Positions 8,934-17,001 of a stretch of DNA of 64,000 nucleotides are shown piece by piece. The stretch is taken from positions 2,976,001 through 3,040,000 of the forward strand of contig JAJHOH010000001.1 in the NCBI GenBank assembly GCA_021651055.1. Reading direction: 5' to 3'. This stretch comes from Candidatus Manganitrophus morganii. Its GTDB lineage: Bacteria; Nitrospirota; Nitrospiria; SBBL01; Manganitrophaceae. The notes under the pieces were generated by a model. The model worked only from the letters and a program-made list of their open reading frames with translations, made no database searches and was not told the DNA's origin. Both the position numbers and the translations under genes were made by a program. Each line of letters starts with the position of its first letter. Within the stretch, counting starts at the first letter, position 1.

Positions 8934-9777
8934 GGTTCTCTCCTGATTGCCGGATCAAATACCATCCGGTGAGCATCGATCTCAGATTGTTCCAAAGGCC
9001 GGTGATCGCCACCATCAATACGTGGAGAAGGGTGTAGCCGATGAAGGCGAACGCAGCGATGAAGTGGATCGTCCGGGCCGACTGCCGACCGCCGAAGAGG
9101 GTCAACATCCAAGGGAAAGCGGCGTTGAGGTTCGGCGACATCGTCAGGCCGGTCAAAACAATGAGGGGCGCCAGAACAAAGACGACGCCGGTGTAGGCGA
9201 CTTTCTGAAGGACATTGTAACGGGCGGCCTCCTCGCCGAAGGGGTGGCGGAAGCGAAGGTGGTCGCGGATCGATGCCCCGATCTTTCGGATCTCTTCCTT
9301 TTTCGGAAGAAGGTCACTCCAGAGATGACGGCTTACCAGAGAATAGGCGGCAAAAATGAATCCATTGAGGACGAAGACCCAACCGAAGAAGAAGTGCCAG
9401 CGCCGTCCCATCGCCAGCCACTGGTGCTTGGGCAGGGTGGCCCATTCCGGGAACCCGCGGCGGTAGAGCGCGCCCGCCTCGTTCCGGGAGGCGCCGAAGA
9501 GACCGGTTGTATCGAAGGAATGTCCGAAGAGGGTGGTGACCCCCCGAAGCTCGCCGTTTTCTGCGCGGAGGGCCTTCATCGCCAAAATCGGCCGATCGCG
9601 GTCCGACCGCTCGCCCCAATAGAGGGCAGGGTGGGCATTAAAGATCTGAAACCCGCTCATGAGAAGGATCGGAAGACAGAGCACATTCAGCCAATGGGCG
9701 AGGCGGACCCATAAAGGATGGCGAAAACGCCAGCGGTCGGCGCTTTTTCCTTCTTTTGTATGACCCGGCTTTACCAT
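8917..9777 (-). CDS. cytochrome b561-like membrane subunit, partner of the Mo-enzyme
   Basis: About 286 residues from ATG 9777 (AGGGGA six bases upstream). An alternative ATG at 9810 also has a G-rich site, so the start is not settled. There are four to five hydrophobic segments with candidate haem-ligand histidines in RLAHWLNVL, RRWHFFFGW, and the last pair HFIAAF and TLLHVLM. This matches the cytochrome b subunits of formate dehydrogenase, thiosulfate reductase and similar enzymes. The 17-base overlap with the downstream Mo-enzyme supports a two-subunit complex exchanging electrons with the quinone pool. Confidence 0.85.
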   Translation of the reverse strand: MVKPGHTKEGKSADRWRFRHPLWVRLAHWLNVLCLPILLMSGFQIFNAHPALYWGERSDRDRPILAMKALRAENGELRGVTTLFGHSFDTTGLFGASRNEAGALYRRGFPEWATLPKHQWLAMGRRWHFFFGWVFVLNGFIFAAYSLVSRHLWSDLLPKKEEIRKIGASIRDHLRFRHPFGEEAARYNVLQKVAYTGVVFVLAPLIVLTGLTMSPNLNAAFPWMLTLFGGRQSARTIHFIAAFAFIGYTLLHVLMVAITGLWNNLRSMLTGWYLIRQSGENHEKTN

Positions 9778-9860
9778 CGGACATCCCCTGAGCTTGCGTC
9801 CAAGTACCACCCCTTACTTGTTCGATGTTAAAGTAACGTCGGGCGGAAAGGCAATTCCTT

Positions 9861-9936
9861 ACAGGAGGGGTCGACCCGGTGGGTCGCCCTTCTTTCCCGG
9901 TCAGGAAATCAGGGCGAGGCCGCGCCTCGCCCCTAC
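9861..9936. repeat. TAGGGGCGA-type palindromic intergenic repeat, diverged copy
   Basis: Two adjacent inverted repeats: GGGTCGACCC/GGGTCGCCC on the left and GGGCGAGG/CCTCGCCCCTAC on the right. The right end matches the TCGCCCCTAC ends of the elements at 40782-40853 and 59520-59612. It fills part of the spacer between the cytochrome b gene and the nuclease gene. Confidence 0.6.
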
Positions 9937-10063
9937 GGGGCAAATATCTTTTGACTTCCTCTTTCCCGCCCGGTTACAATGTCGGCCAAGAATACCCCCG
10001 GTGAATCGCCCGAGGGAGGGTGTCGATACCGCTTTATTCGGACGGAACCGATCGCCATAAAAA

Positions 10064-11269
10064 ATGGAGCGGCCGCCAGTGACCTATTCTCCATCCCGGC
10101 TAGAGACCTACCGCCAATGTCCTCAAAAGTTTAAGTTTACCTACATCGACCAGGTCCCTTCCTCCTTGGAGGGGATCGAGGCCTTCATGGGATCCCGCGT
10201 TCACGAGGCGCTCTATAAGCTCTATACCGATCTGCGTTTTTGCAAATTAACGTCCTTGGAAGATCTCCTCGCCTACTATCGCGAAATCTGGGAAAAAGAG
10301 TGGCACGGCGACATTCAGATCATCCGCGATGAGCTGACCCCGGATGAATACCGCGCCCTGGGGGAGAAATGTTTGGTCGACTACTATCGCCGGTATGCTC
10401 CCTTCGATCAGACACGAACGCTCGGCCTGGAGCATCCGGTCCAGTTTCATCTCGATCCCGACGGAAGATATGCGATGAAGGGATTCATCGACCGGTTGAG
10501 CCAGCCGAAGGACGGCGTGATCTGGATTCATGACTATAAGACAAAAGGATTCTTTCCCACACAGCAAGATCTCGATCAGGATCGACAGCTCGCTTATTAT
10601 CAAATGGCGGTGCAACGGCTCTGGCCCGAAACAAAAGAGGTTGAGCTGATTTGGCATTATCTCATCTTCGATCAAGAGATCCGCTCGCGGCGGACGACGG
10701 ACGATTTGGAAACGTTGCGGCAGGAGACGATCGCTTTGATCGAGGAGATCGAAACGACCACCGAATTTCCCGTCAAACAGAGCGCCCTCTGCAGCTGGTG
10801 CGAATATCGCGCGATCTGCCCCCTCTTCCGCCATCTTTATGAGACCGCGTCGCTTCCCAAAAATGAGTATATGAATGAAGAGGGGGTCTTCCTGGTCGAG
10901 CGCCTGGCCGCCCTCCAAATCGAGGAGGCAAGGGTCAAAGGAGAGATCGAAAAGGTCAAGGAGGCCCTCCTGGCCTATACGCAGAAAAAGGGGGTCGAGG
11001 TTCTCTTCTCGAAGACCCATAAGGTTCGGGTAAAAATATATGAAAATGTCCGCTTCCCGGGAAAAAATGATCCCGGGCGGCCCGCTTTGGAGAAGGCGAT
11101 CAAAGAGGCGGGGCGATGGGAAGAGGTCTCGTCGCTCGATGTTTTTGCGCTTTCGAAGGTTCTTTTGAGCGGTACCTGGGGGGCGGAATTGACGGAGCGG
11201 CTGAAAAAACTGGGCAAACCTGACAAGAGCCCCTGGATCAAGGTCTTCCCTCGCGACGAACGAAAATAG
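10064..11269 (+). CDS. stand-alone RecB-like PD-(D/E)XK nuclease with probable Fe-S cluster
   Basis: 401 residues. The N-terminal SPSRLETYRQCPQKFKF is the hallmark opening of RecB/AddB/Cas4-type nucleases and supplies the first cluster cysteine. GFIDRL followed by IHDYKT gives the catalytic Asp and the D-x-K pair. QLAYYQMA forms the helical QxxxY motif. CSWCEYRAICP near residue 246 supplies the remaining three cysteines of a 4Fe-4S staple. A C-terminal coiled-coil region follows (ERLAALQIEEARVKGEIEKV). No helicase domain or cas genes are adjacent, so its pathway is unknown; DNA repair is likely. GTG 10079 is an alternative start with GGAG upstream. Confidence 0.85.
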   Translation: MERPPVTYSPSRLETYRQCPQKFKFTYIDQVPSSLEGIEAFMGSRVHEALYKLYTDLRFCKLTSLEDLLAYYREIWEKEWHGDIQIIRDELTPDEYRALGEKCLVDYYRRYAPFDQTRTLGLEHPVQFHLDPDGRYAMKGFIDRLSQPKDGVIWIHDYKTKGFFPTQQDLDQDRQLAYYQMAVQRLWPETKEVELIWHYLIFDQEIRSRRTTDDLETLRQETIALIEEIETTTEFPVKQSALCSWCEYRAICPLFRHLYETASLPKNEYMNEEGVFLVERLAALQIEEARVKGEIEKVKEALLAYTQKKGVEVLFSKTHKVRVKIYENVRFPGKNDPGRPALEKAIKEAGRWEEVSSLDVFALSKVLLSGTWGAELTERLKKLGKPDKSPWIKVFPRDERK

Positions 11270-11367
11270 CATCGGTCTCCGATATTCTCAACCTCTCCGA
11301 AGACGCTTCCGAATCAGTGCACACCCTCATCATTGATTTTTAATCGATTGCGTCGGACGGATGCGAC

Positions 11368-11396
11368 TGGACAACCGGTTAAGAATTATATATAAA
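11368..11396 (+). promoter_or_regulatory. probable sigma-70 promoter for the exported protein at 11432
   Basis: TGGACA (11368-11373), a 17-base spacer and TATAAA (11391-11396) lie just upstream of the AGGAGAGG ribosome site and ATG 11432. Confidence 0.5.
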
Positions 11397-11431
11397 AGGA
11401 CACGCAACTCAACATCGTTGTGAGGAGAGGA

Positions 11432-12115
11432 ATGATCAAATACCTTATCATGATCGGTTTTATGGCAATGAGCACGGCTCCGCTCGCTGAAGCGGCCGAT
11501 TGGAAAGTAATTCCACAACCCAAATTGGGAATGGTCTCTGCAACGGCGAATCAAAACTTTTCGGGTGGAGCGGAAAAAACGGAAAAGGCGACCCTCCCCG
11601 ATTTCGCTTCTCTTCCGCAGGTTCTTCAAGCCGCCAGTTCCGATCAAGCCGGAGCGGACCGGAGCGCCAAAGCGGAAGCCCGTTTGGAGATAGAGAACGG
11701 CGTCATCCGGTTTAAGGGAAATCTGGAAACGACGGATAAAATGCCGACTGATTTTCTCGCTCCCGTCGCATCGATGAAAGGCGCGGTGACTTTGGATTTA
11801 AAGGTAATGCTTCCGGACCCGTCTGGAACAATAAAAGGATCGATTCGCGTCACCCATAATGCGCCTGAGTCGATGATTGCGGCGGGGACGGAAGAAGTAC
11901 AAAAGGGGTTGCCGGAAAATATTATCGCGAAGGTTTTTGTCAATGACGAGCTTGTTTTAAATTCGACCGATCTGACGGCGGGGGTGAAGAGGGATATTCC
12001 AGTTCCGCTTCGTCATGAAGATATCGTGACGATCTTCGTTCAAGAAGAATTTAGTATGATTGCATCCGGAAAGGTCGATCTTCTCTCCACGATTGAGTAT
12101 GAGTTTACTCCGTAG
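11432..12115 (+). CDS. exported protein of unknown function
   Basis: About 227 residues from ATG 11432, which lies directly after GGAGAGG. The alternative GTG 11420 would bury that site in the coding sequence. A signal peptide (MIKYLIMIGFMAMSTAP then LAEAA) precedes a mature region without cysteines and rich in beta-type sequence (KGAVTLDLKVMLPDPSGTI, EFSMIASGKVDL). Several short stretches resemble a beta-sandwich domain. No family was recognised. The next gene, on the same strand, follows after about 65 bases. Confidence 0.6.
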   Translation: MIKYLIMIGFMAMSTAPLAEAADWKVIPQPKLGMVSATANQNFSGGAEKTEKATLPDFASLPQVLQAASSDQAGADRSAKAEARLEIENGVIRFKGNLETTDKMPTDFLAPVASMKGAVTLDLKVMLPDPSGTIKGSIRVTHNAPESMIAAGTEEVQKGLPENIIAKVFVNDELVLNSTDLTAGVKRDIPVPLRHEDIVTIFVQEEFSMIASGKVDLLSTIEYEFTP

Positions 12116-12180
12116 GAGAGTGTAAAAAAAGCTTTGCTTCGTAGCAATTGTTTGTGCTACCGTGATTTCCAGGGAAGTCT

Positions 12181-13014
12181 ATGGACAAAATTTTTATTAG
12201 AGCTTGGATTCTTTTTGTTTCATTTTTGTGCCTTATTGCCCTTGTTGCAATCCGCGTTACCAGCCCAAAGGACCCGGAAGAGAGGGCGGTTACTCAGAGT
12301 GTAAAAGTCTCGGGGGATCCAAAGGAAAACCCAATGATTTTAGTGCCGGCGGGGGAATTCATCATGGGAAGCGAAGAGGGTGGGTTTGATGAAAAACCGC
12401 CTCGCCGCGTCTATGTGGATGCTTTTGAGATGAACCAGTATGAAGTAACTCAATATGATTATGCTGAATTCGTTCGAGCAACAGGACACCGCTCTCCCCT
12501 CTCTCGTTATCTGAAAAATATTGAGAGCTTTAATGACCAGAATCAACCGGTCGTATATGTTACCTGGGAAGATGCCGGCGCATTTTGCCGATGGAAGGGG
12601 GGGCGCCTTCCCACAGAAGCGGAATGGGAAAAAGCTTCGAAAGGCGCAGAGGCGGCTGCATGGCCCTGGGGGAGTGAGCCCAAGCCGATCTTTGCGAATT
12701 TCCTGGGGGGAGAGGATCAAGCGCATTATACGGCGATTGTCGGCTCGTTTGAGCAGGACAAGAGTCCTTATCGGATCTATGACATGGCGGGTAACGTGCG
12801 GGAATGGGTCCAAGATTGGTATGACGAGCACTATTACAGGCATGCGCCCAATCGAAACCCGAAAGGTCCGGATCAAGGGGAGATGAAAACGCTTCGAGGG
12901 GGCTCCTGGAATGACTCCGCGGTTTCAGGACGGACTTCCGCGCGGATGAAAATGTTTCCGGATTACAGGGATACTACAGTGGGATTTAGGTGCGCCAAGT
13001 CGACTGACCGGTAG
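12181..13014 (+). CDS. membrane-anchored SUMF1 / formylglycine-generating-enzyme-fold protein
   Basis: 277 residues. A membrane anchor at residues 7-28 is followed by a full FGE-sulfatase fold: MILVPAGEFIMGSEEGGFDE, YEVTQYDYAEFV, PVVYVTWEDAGAFCRWKGG, RLPTEAEWEKA, YDMAGNVREWVQDWYD, LRGGSWND and GFRCAK. The catalytic cysteine pair of true formylglycine-generating enzymes, which follows RGGSW, is absent (NDSAVSGRTSAR). It is therefore a structural relative, not a sulfatase activator. Such domains also occur in ergothioneine-type enzymes and in accessory proteins of respiratory clusters. It lies about 240 bases before the oxidase operon promoter. Confidence 0.8.
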   Translation: MDKIFIRAWILFVSFLCLIALVAIRVTSPKDPEERAVTQSVKVSGDPKENPMILVPAGEFIMGSEEGGFDEKPPRRVYVDAFEMNQYEVTQYDYAEFVRATGHRSPLSRYLKNIESFNDQNQPVVYVTWEDAGAFCRWKGGRLPTEAEWEKASKGAEAAAWPWGSEPKPIFANFLGGEDQAHYTAIVGSFEQDKSPYRIYDMAGNVREWVQDWYDEHYYRHAPNRNPKGPDQGEMKTLRGGSWNDSAVSGRTSARMKMFPDYRDTTVGFRCAKSTDR

Positions 13015-13041
13015 GTTGGTGCGGCTGTCCGGTGTGGACGG

Positions 13042-13158
13042 CTAAACCAGATTCAGCCAGTAGAGGACAAGAAAGATCGCGATGAGGGCGTTAAAGATCA
13101 AGCCGACGATCACAATCATATCGAAAATTTGAGGATCTTTGCGTTTAGGGGGTTCCAT
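13042..13158 (-). CDS. 38-residue single-helix membrane protein
   Basis: From ATG 13158, preceded by GGGAGG at a nine-base spacing. A charged N-terminus (MEPPKRKDPQIFD) leads into one strongly hydrophobic helix (IVIVGLIFNALIAIFLVLYW) that ends the protein. A longer frame to 13242 exists but lacks a ribosome site. It diverges from the oxidase operon, with the operon promoter about 100 bases away. The family is unknown. Its small size and neighbourhood suggest an accessory membrane peptide, but this is inference. Confidence 0.55.
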   Translation of the reverse strand: MEPPKRKDPQIFDMIVIVGLIFNALIAIFLVLYWLNLV

Positions 13159-13255
13159 GTTATTCAGCCTCCCGCGTGTTGTAGGTGAAAAGTACACTAT
13201 CATACGACTCAGAAAAGAGTCAAGATTTTTGAGTTTGAACATGTTTACTTTTTTG

Positions 13256-13284
13256 TTGACAAGCTTTATTTTTTGGTATATAGT
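13256..13284 (+). promoter_or_regulatory. strong sigma-70 promoter of the bd-like oxidase operon
   Basis: A perfect TTGACA at 13256-13261, a 17-base spacer and TATAGT at 13279-13284. Transcription would begin near 13291, about 50 bases before the first miniprotein. The next terminator on this strand is at 19875, so one transcript could cover all six genes. Confidence 0.75.
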
Positions 13285-13341
13285 CCCGTCAATTTTCTTT
13301 CCGGTTTACCGTAGCAGTCATTATTCCTTGGGGGTGGAAAA

Positions 13342-13455
13342 ATGGATCAACAGCAAGGCGTCAAATTAGGGAAAGTTATATTCTTAGTTACACTTATCTT
13401 CTGCTCGTGGGCCATTTGGTATATCTCCGCTCCGCCGCCGGGGTTCGGGCACTAA
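13342..13455 (+). CDS. 37-residue single-helix membrane protein, first gene of the oxidase operon
   Basis: ATG 13342 follows GGGGGTGG. Polar start MDQQQGVKLG, one hydrophobic helix (KVIFLVTLIFCSWAIWYI) and a Pro/Gly-rich tail (SAPPPGFGH) before TAA. It lies about 50 bases downstream of a near-consensus promoter. Size and topology recall the CydX and CcoQ accessory subunits of terminal oxidases, but no sequence similarity to them is evident, so that role is inference. It is shorter than most gene-finder cut-offs. Confidence 0.65.
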   Translation: MDQQQGVKLGKVIFLVTLIFCSWAIWYISAPPPGFGH

Positions 13456-13533
13456 ATTTAGCGACTTCCCAAGTAATGCTCTGGAGTATTAAGTCTTACA
13501 ACGATATTAATGTTGAATAAAAGGAGTTGCGAG

Positions 13534-13680
13534 ATGTCAAATCAGGAGACAGGCAGTAAGGAGACCGGCAAAACGCTCGGTTACTTTTTCGTATTTATGA
13601 TTGTTGCCGCAGTCTATTACTATTTTCTTGATTGGGTCATGATGGGACCCATGCAAAACCTTCCGTTTCCTTATAAATAG
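13534..13680 (+). CDS. 48-residue single-helix membrane protein, second gene of the oxidase operon
   Basis: ATG 13534 follows AAGGAG at a good spacing. A polar N-terminus rich in Glu, Gly and Ser (MSNQETGSKETGKTLG) is followed by one helix (YFFVFMIVAAVYYYFLDWVM) and a short tail ending NLPFPYK. It sits 78 bases after the first miniprotein and about 95 bases before the oxidase gene. It is probably a small subunit or assembly factor of the oxidase complex; the function is not known. Confidence 0.68.
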   Translation: MSNQETGSKETGKTLGYFFVFMIVAAVYYYFLDWVMMGPMQNLPFPYK

Positions 13681-13776
13681 TTTGATTGCGTTTTCTCAGA
13701 AGTTCGGGCGAGGGACTTCCCTTCCCGTCAGTTTCAAGTGTTTCACATCTTAATCATCTCTCAAGGAGGTATTAAA

Positions 13777-15705
13777 ATGCGTAGCTTTAACGATCCTAGA
13801 AAGGCGAAGATCGGAGCAGGTGTCCTTCTGGGTGTGATAGGCTTGCTCCTCCTCCTCCCCTTTATCCCCCTTCAGGCTGGAGCCGAAGAAGCAAAAAAAG
13901 AAGCGGCTGCTGGAACGGAACAAAAGGTTGAGAAGGCAAAGGACGTTTTTTATAAGGGAGAGGGCGAGTTTGGGATCGTCTCGGGTCCGCCGGCCCCCAC
14001 TCTGAAATATCCCGACGATTACGGAACCTACGGCACCTTCCAGAGCCGCACGATTCTCTGGGTTGCAAACCAGCAGCATCTCTATTTCGGTAGCTTCGTT
14101 CTCGCCGTCCCCATGTTCGTGTTCGTGATGGAGCTGGTCGGGATGATGCAAAAAGACAAGACGATGGCCAAGAAATATGATGATATGGCCCATGAGATGA
14201 TGAAAATCAGCTTGACCGCTTATTCGATCACCGCGGTCCTCGGCGGTATTCTCATCTTTACCTTCCTGGCCCTCTATCCCGGGTTCTTCGGTTATCTGTC
14301 CAAAATCTTCAAGCCGATCATGCATGTGTATGCCCTCCTCTTTATCCTGGAGAGCGGAACACTCTATATCTACTACTACGGTTGGGATCGAATGAATGAC
14401 GGCGGATTCCTGAAGTGGGTCCACCTCTCGATCTCCTTCCTTCTCAACACGATCGGTATCATCCTGATGTTCTTCGCCAACTCCTGGATCGCGTTCATGA
14501 TGTCTCCGGCGGGCGTCGATGAAAAAGGCCGCTTCTTGGGCGACATCTGGAAGGCAGTGCATACCGCCCTCTGGCATCCGCTGAACATCCATCGCATTCT
14601 TGGAAATGCCGCGTTTGGCGGAGGTGTGGTGGCCGCTTATGCATCTTATCGACTGCTGGCCGCCAAAACGCCGGAAGAAAAAGCGTATTACGACTGGATG
14701 AGCTATGTCGCGATGTTTATGGGGATCTTGAACCTCATTCCTCTTCCATTCGCAGGTTATTGGCTGATGCGGGAAATCTACGGCTACCGGCAGCAGATGG
14801 GGATCACCTTGATGGGAGGTCTTCTGGCCTGGGTGTTCATCATGCAGGCGATGATGATCGCAATCTTGTTTGTGAGCACCAACTACTACCTCTGGCAGGC
14901 GATGGGGAGAATGCCGGGAGCGGAACGCTATTACCGGTTCTTTAAGTACATGCTCCTTGTCCTGATCGTTTCCACGATCGCCTGGTTGACCCCTCATACG
15001 CTGGTCATGACCCCCGCCGAGCTGAAGGCGATGGGTGGCGCGCAGCATCCGGTGGTCGGAAACTACGGTGTTATGTCGGCTAAAAATACCGCGATCAACA
15101 TCATGATCTCGACGACGGTCCTCTGCTTCTGTATCTATCAACGATGTAACAAGGTCCCGACAGTGAAATGGGCGGCGATGGGAAATGCCTTCCTTGGTGC
15201 GCTCTTCACAGGTGCGGCGATCAACATCGTCTTTCTCGGAATCTACGGCTACTTCATTCCCGCCAACGTTCGGATCGGTCTTTCCGTCCCTCAGGTCTGC
15301 ACGACCTTGACCTGTCTGTTTGTCGGGGTGACCGTGAATACGATGATGCTGAAGAACGCAAGACAGCTTGGCGAAGTTCGATGGGGCCAAATGTCCCCGA
15401 GGGGAGCCTATGCGCTCTTCTTGCTCGCCGTCTCCTTTACCTGGACAATGGCGGTGATGGGTTACCTCCGCTCTTCCGTCCGGTTGCATTGGCATGTCAA
15501 TGAGGTTCTGCGCGACAATTCCCCATGGGCATTTACCAATCCGCTGGGTTATGCGGGTAACATCAACTCAATGAATGTGCTCTTATTCTGGACGATGCTC
15601 CTCTTCGTCTTCTGGCTTGGCGCCCTCTCCGCGAAGAAGGCCCATGTCACGGCAGAAGAGACAGCGGGTGTCGGAAAAGCGACAATTCCGGCGGGGAGCC
15701 ATTAA
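13777..15705 (+). CDS. cytochrome bd-like terminal oxidase, large polytopic subunit
   Basis: About 642 residues. ATG 13777 follows a perfect AAGGAGGT site; the longer frame to 13738 lacks one. A hydrophobic segment (res. 10-35) is followed by a Glu/Lys-rich stretch and then about fourteen membrane segments. CydA landmarks are recognisable: a His in QQHLYFGSF at the heme-d/b595-side position, FILES then YYYGWDRM matching FFLES then GWDR, and FANSWIAFMMSPAGV matching VANxWMQxPxG. The region around CydA His186 reads NIHRILGNAAFGGG, so that ligand is not at the aligned place. No CydB gene follows. Proteins of this kind are known from Nitrospira and relatives, where O2 reduction is proposed. Confidence 0.8.
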   Translation: MRSFNDPRKAKIGAGVLLGVIGLLLLLPFIPLQAGAEEAKKEAAAGTEQKVEKAKDVFYKGEGEFGIVSGPPAPTLKYPDDYGTYGTFQSRTILWVANQQHLYFGSFVLAVPMFVFVMELVGMMQKDKTMAKKYDDMAHEMMKISLTAYSITAVLGGILIFTFLALYPGFFGYLSKIFKPIMHVYALLFILESGTLYIYYYGWDRMNDGGFLKWVHLSISFLLNTIGIILMFFANSWIAFMMSPAGVDEKGRFLGDIWKAVHTALWHPLNIHRILGNAAFGGGVVAAYASYRLLAAKTPEEKAYYDWMSYVAMFMGILNLIPLPFAGYWLMREIYGYRQQMGITLMGGLLAWVFIMQAMMIAILFVSTNYYLWQAMGRMPGAERYYRFFKYMLLVLIVSTIAWLTPHTLVMTPAELKAMGGAQHPVVGNYGVMSAKNTAINIMISTTVLCFCIYQRCNKVPTVKWAAMGNAFLGALFTGAAINIVFLGIYGYFIPANVRIGLSVPQVCTTLTCLFVGVTVNTMMLKNARQLGEVRWGQMSPRGAYALFLLAVSFTWTMAVMGYLRSSVRLHWHVNEVLRDNSPWAFTNPLGYAGNINSMNVLLFWTMLLFVFWLGALSAKKAHVTAEETAGVGKATIPAGSH

Positions 15706-15716
15706 ATTCTCTTAAA

Positions 15717-15748
15717 TGGGGGGGCAACCTATTCGGTTCGCCCCCCCA
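15717..15748 (+). other. intercistronic hairpin between oxidase and cytochrome genes
   Basis: TGGGGGGGC-AACC pairs with GGTTCGCCCCCCCA around a five-base loop, with one bulged base. No T-run follows, so it is not a classic terminator. It may act as an mRNA stabiliser or processing site that sets the ratio of oxidase to cytochromes. Confidence 0.5.
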
Positions 15749-15774
15749 AAATACGTGGGGGGTAAGAGAAGAGA

Positions 15775-17001
15775 ATGAAAAAGGAAAAAGAAACAGGGGG
15801 AACTATCTTAAAAGTAGCCATCTGGTACGTCTTTGTTCTGGGTGTCTTTGCGGGAATCGCAAATTGGTTGCCGCAAATCAGAGGAGACGCGCCTGAGGCG
15901 GCGGAAGCGGTAGACCTTGGTTCCGTCACGCCGGAAATGCTGGCGACGATGGGAAAAAAGATCGTTTTCGGAACTGAAAATCCGAGCTTCGGTAAAGGGG
16001 ATGTTCCGATCGGAAAAGGTCAGTGCCCGCTCTGCCACATGTTCTTCCAGGAGCAGAAGGCGGATCGTTGCCCGGTTTTGATCGGTGAGGAAGAGCGCTC
16101 AGGCAATCGGGTCAAGGAAGAAAGATATAAAGCTTTCGCTTCGCGTCTCGCAAACGGTGAGCCGAATAGCGGACTCAAGCCTCATGCGGCTACCGGTGGA
16201 GAGTATCTCCTTGAATCGGAGTACTGCCCGAACTGTTACGTGGTGGAAGGCTTTGGTATCAAGGGGACGAACGATCAGGAAAGCCCCATGCCGATCATCA
16301 ATAAGCCACCCATTCAGTTAACCGATACTGAAATCGTCGCGGTTGTCAGCTTCCTACAGTCAAAAGATGCGGGGGAGATGAACAAGATCACCGCAAAGGA
16401 TGACTGGGAAGCTTATTTTGGAAAACCGTTGAAGCAAGATGCAGGACCGAAAGAGGGAGAGGCCAAAGTGGTGGCGGGACCTCCCGTCGCTCTCGAAGCC
16501 GATACGGTTGATCAGATCGTCACCAAAATGGCCTGTGTCGCTTGCCATAAAATCCCGGGTCTTGAAGTTGCTAAAGCTGGGATGGTGGGGCCTCTTTTGA
16601 TCGAAAAGACGAACGCACCCAATCGGATTAAATCTCCTGAATATCAGAAGGCGGTGAAAGAAGGGAAGGCCAAGGCGAAAACGCCGAGGGAGTATGTCAT
16701 TGAATCTATCATGGATCCGGCGGCCTTCATTGTTCCCGGATTTGCTGATGATATGATGAAGGACTTCCGCCATAAATTCACTGTCTCCGGACTGGATAAA
16801 CTTGTTGATTACCTTCTGCAGCAAGATGCGGAAGCGGCGATCAAAAGCGGACTGGACCGGCTGCCGAACGAGAAGGAGGGCTCTTTAAAGAAGGCGAGCC
16901 TCACCCCATCGGAAGGGAAATCTGTTGAAACTGCATCGAATCCGAATTCGGATTCGATGCAGGCCGCTGTTACAGGGCAGGTTTCAGGAGGGAAATTTTA
17001 A
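15775..17001 (+). CDS. membrane-anchored dihaem cytochrome c with an extra CxxC
   Basis: 408 residues. A cytosolic KKEKE start and one N-terminal helix (res. 12-31) anchor a periplasmic domain. Two haem-binding motifs are visible: CPLCH (84-88) and CVACH (254-258). Between them lies CPNCY (151-155), a CxxC whose haem-ligand His is replaced by Tyr. A likely distal Met is in SPMPIINKPP (near 171) with the usual C-terminal helix TDTEIVAVVSFLQ. The C-terminal about 60 residues are Ser/Lys/Asn-rich. It shares a base with the next start, so the two are coupled. It is presumably an electron carrier of the oxidase complex. Confidence 0.82.
   Translation: MKKEKETGGTILKVAIWYVFVLGVFAGIANWLPQIRGDAPEAAEAVDLGSVTPEMLATMGKKIVFGTENPSFGKGDVPIGKGQCPLCHMFFQEQKADRCPVLIGEEERSGNRVKEERYKAFASRLANGEPNSGLKPHAATGGEYLLESEYCPNCYVVEGFGIKGTNDQESPMPIINKPPIQLTDTEIVAVVSFLQSKDAGEMNKITAKDDWEAYFGKPLKQDAGPKEGEAKVVAGPPVALEADTVDQIVTKMACVACHKIPGLEVAKAGMVGPLLIEKTNAPNRIKSPEYQKAVKEGKAKAKTPREYVIESIMDPAAFIVPGFADDMMKDFRHKFTVSGLDKLVDYLLQQDAEAAIKSGLDRLPNEKEGSLKKASLTPSEGKSVETASNPNSDSMQAAVTGQVSGGKF

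Noticed and set aside
10064-11269. CRISPR Cas4
   Set aside because: The RecB-like fold and cysteines are shared, but the protein is about twice the usual Cas4 length and no cas gene or repeat array is present.
12900-13014. True formylglycine-generating enzyme (sulfatase activator)
   Set aside because: The catalytic cysteines after RGGSW are missing and no sulfatase gene is nearby.
13750-15495. 581-codon open frame on the minus strand
   Set aside because: Shadow of the oxidase gene; His/Arg/Asp-rich product, no ribosome site. The plus strand has a clear membrane protein with an SD and CydA motifs.
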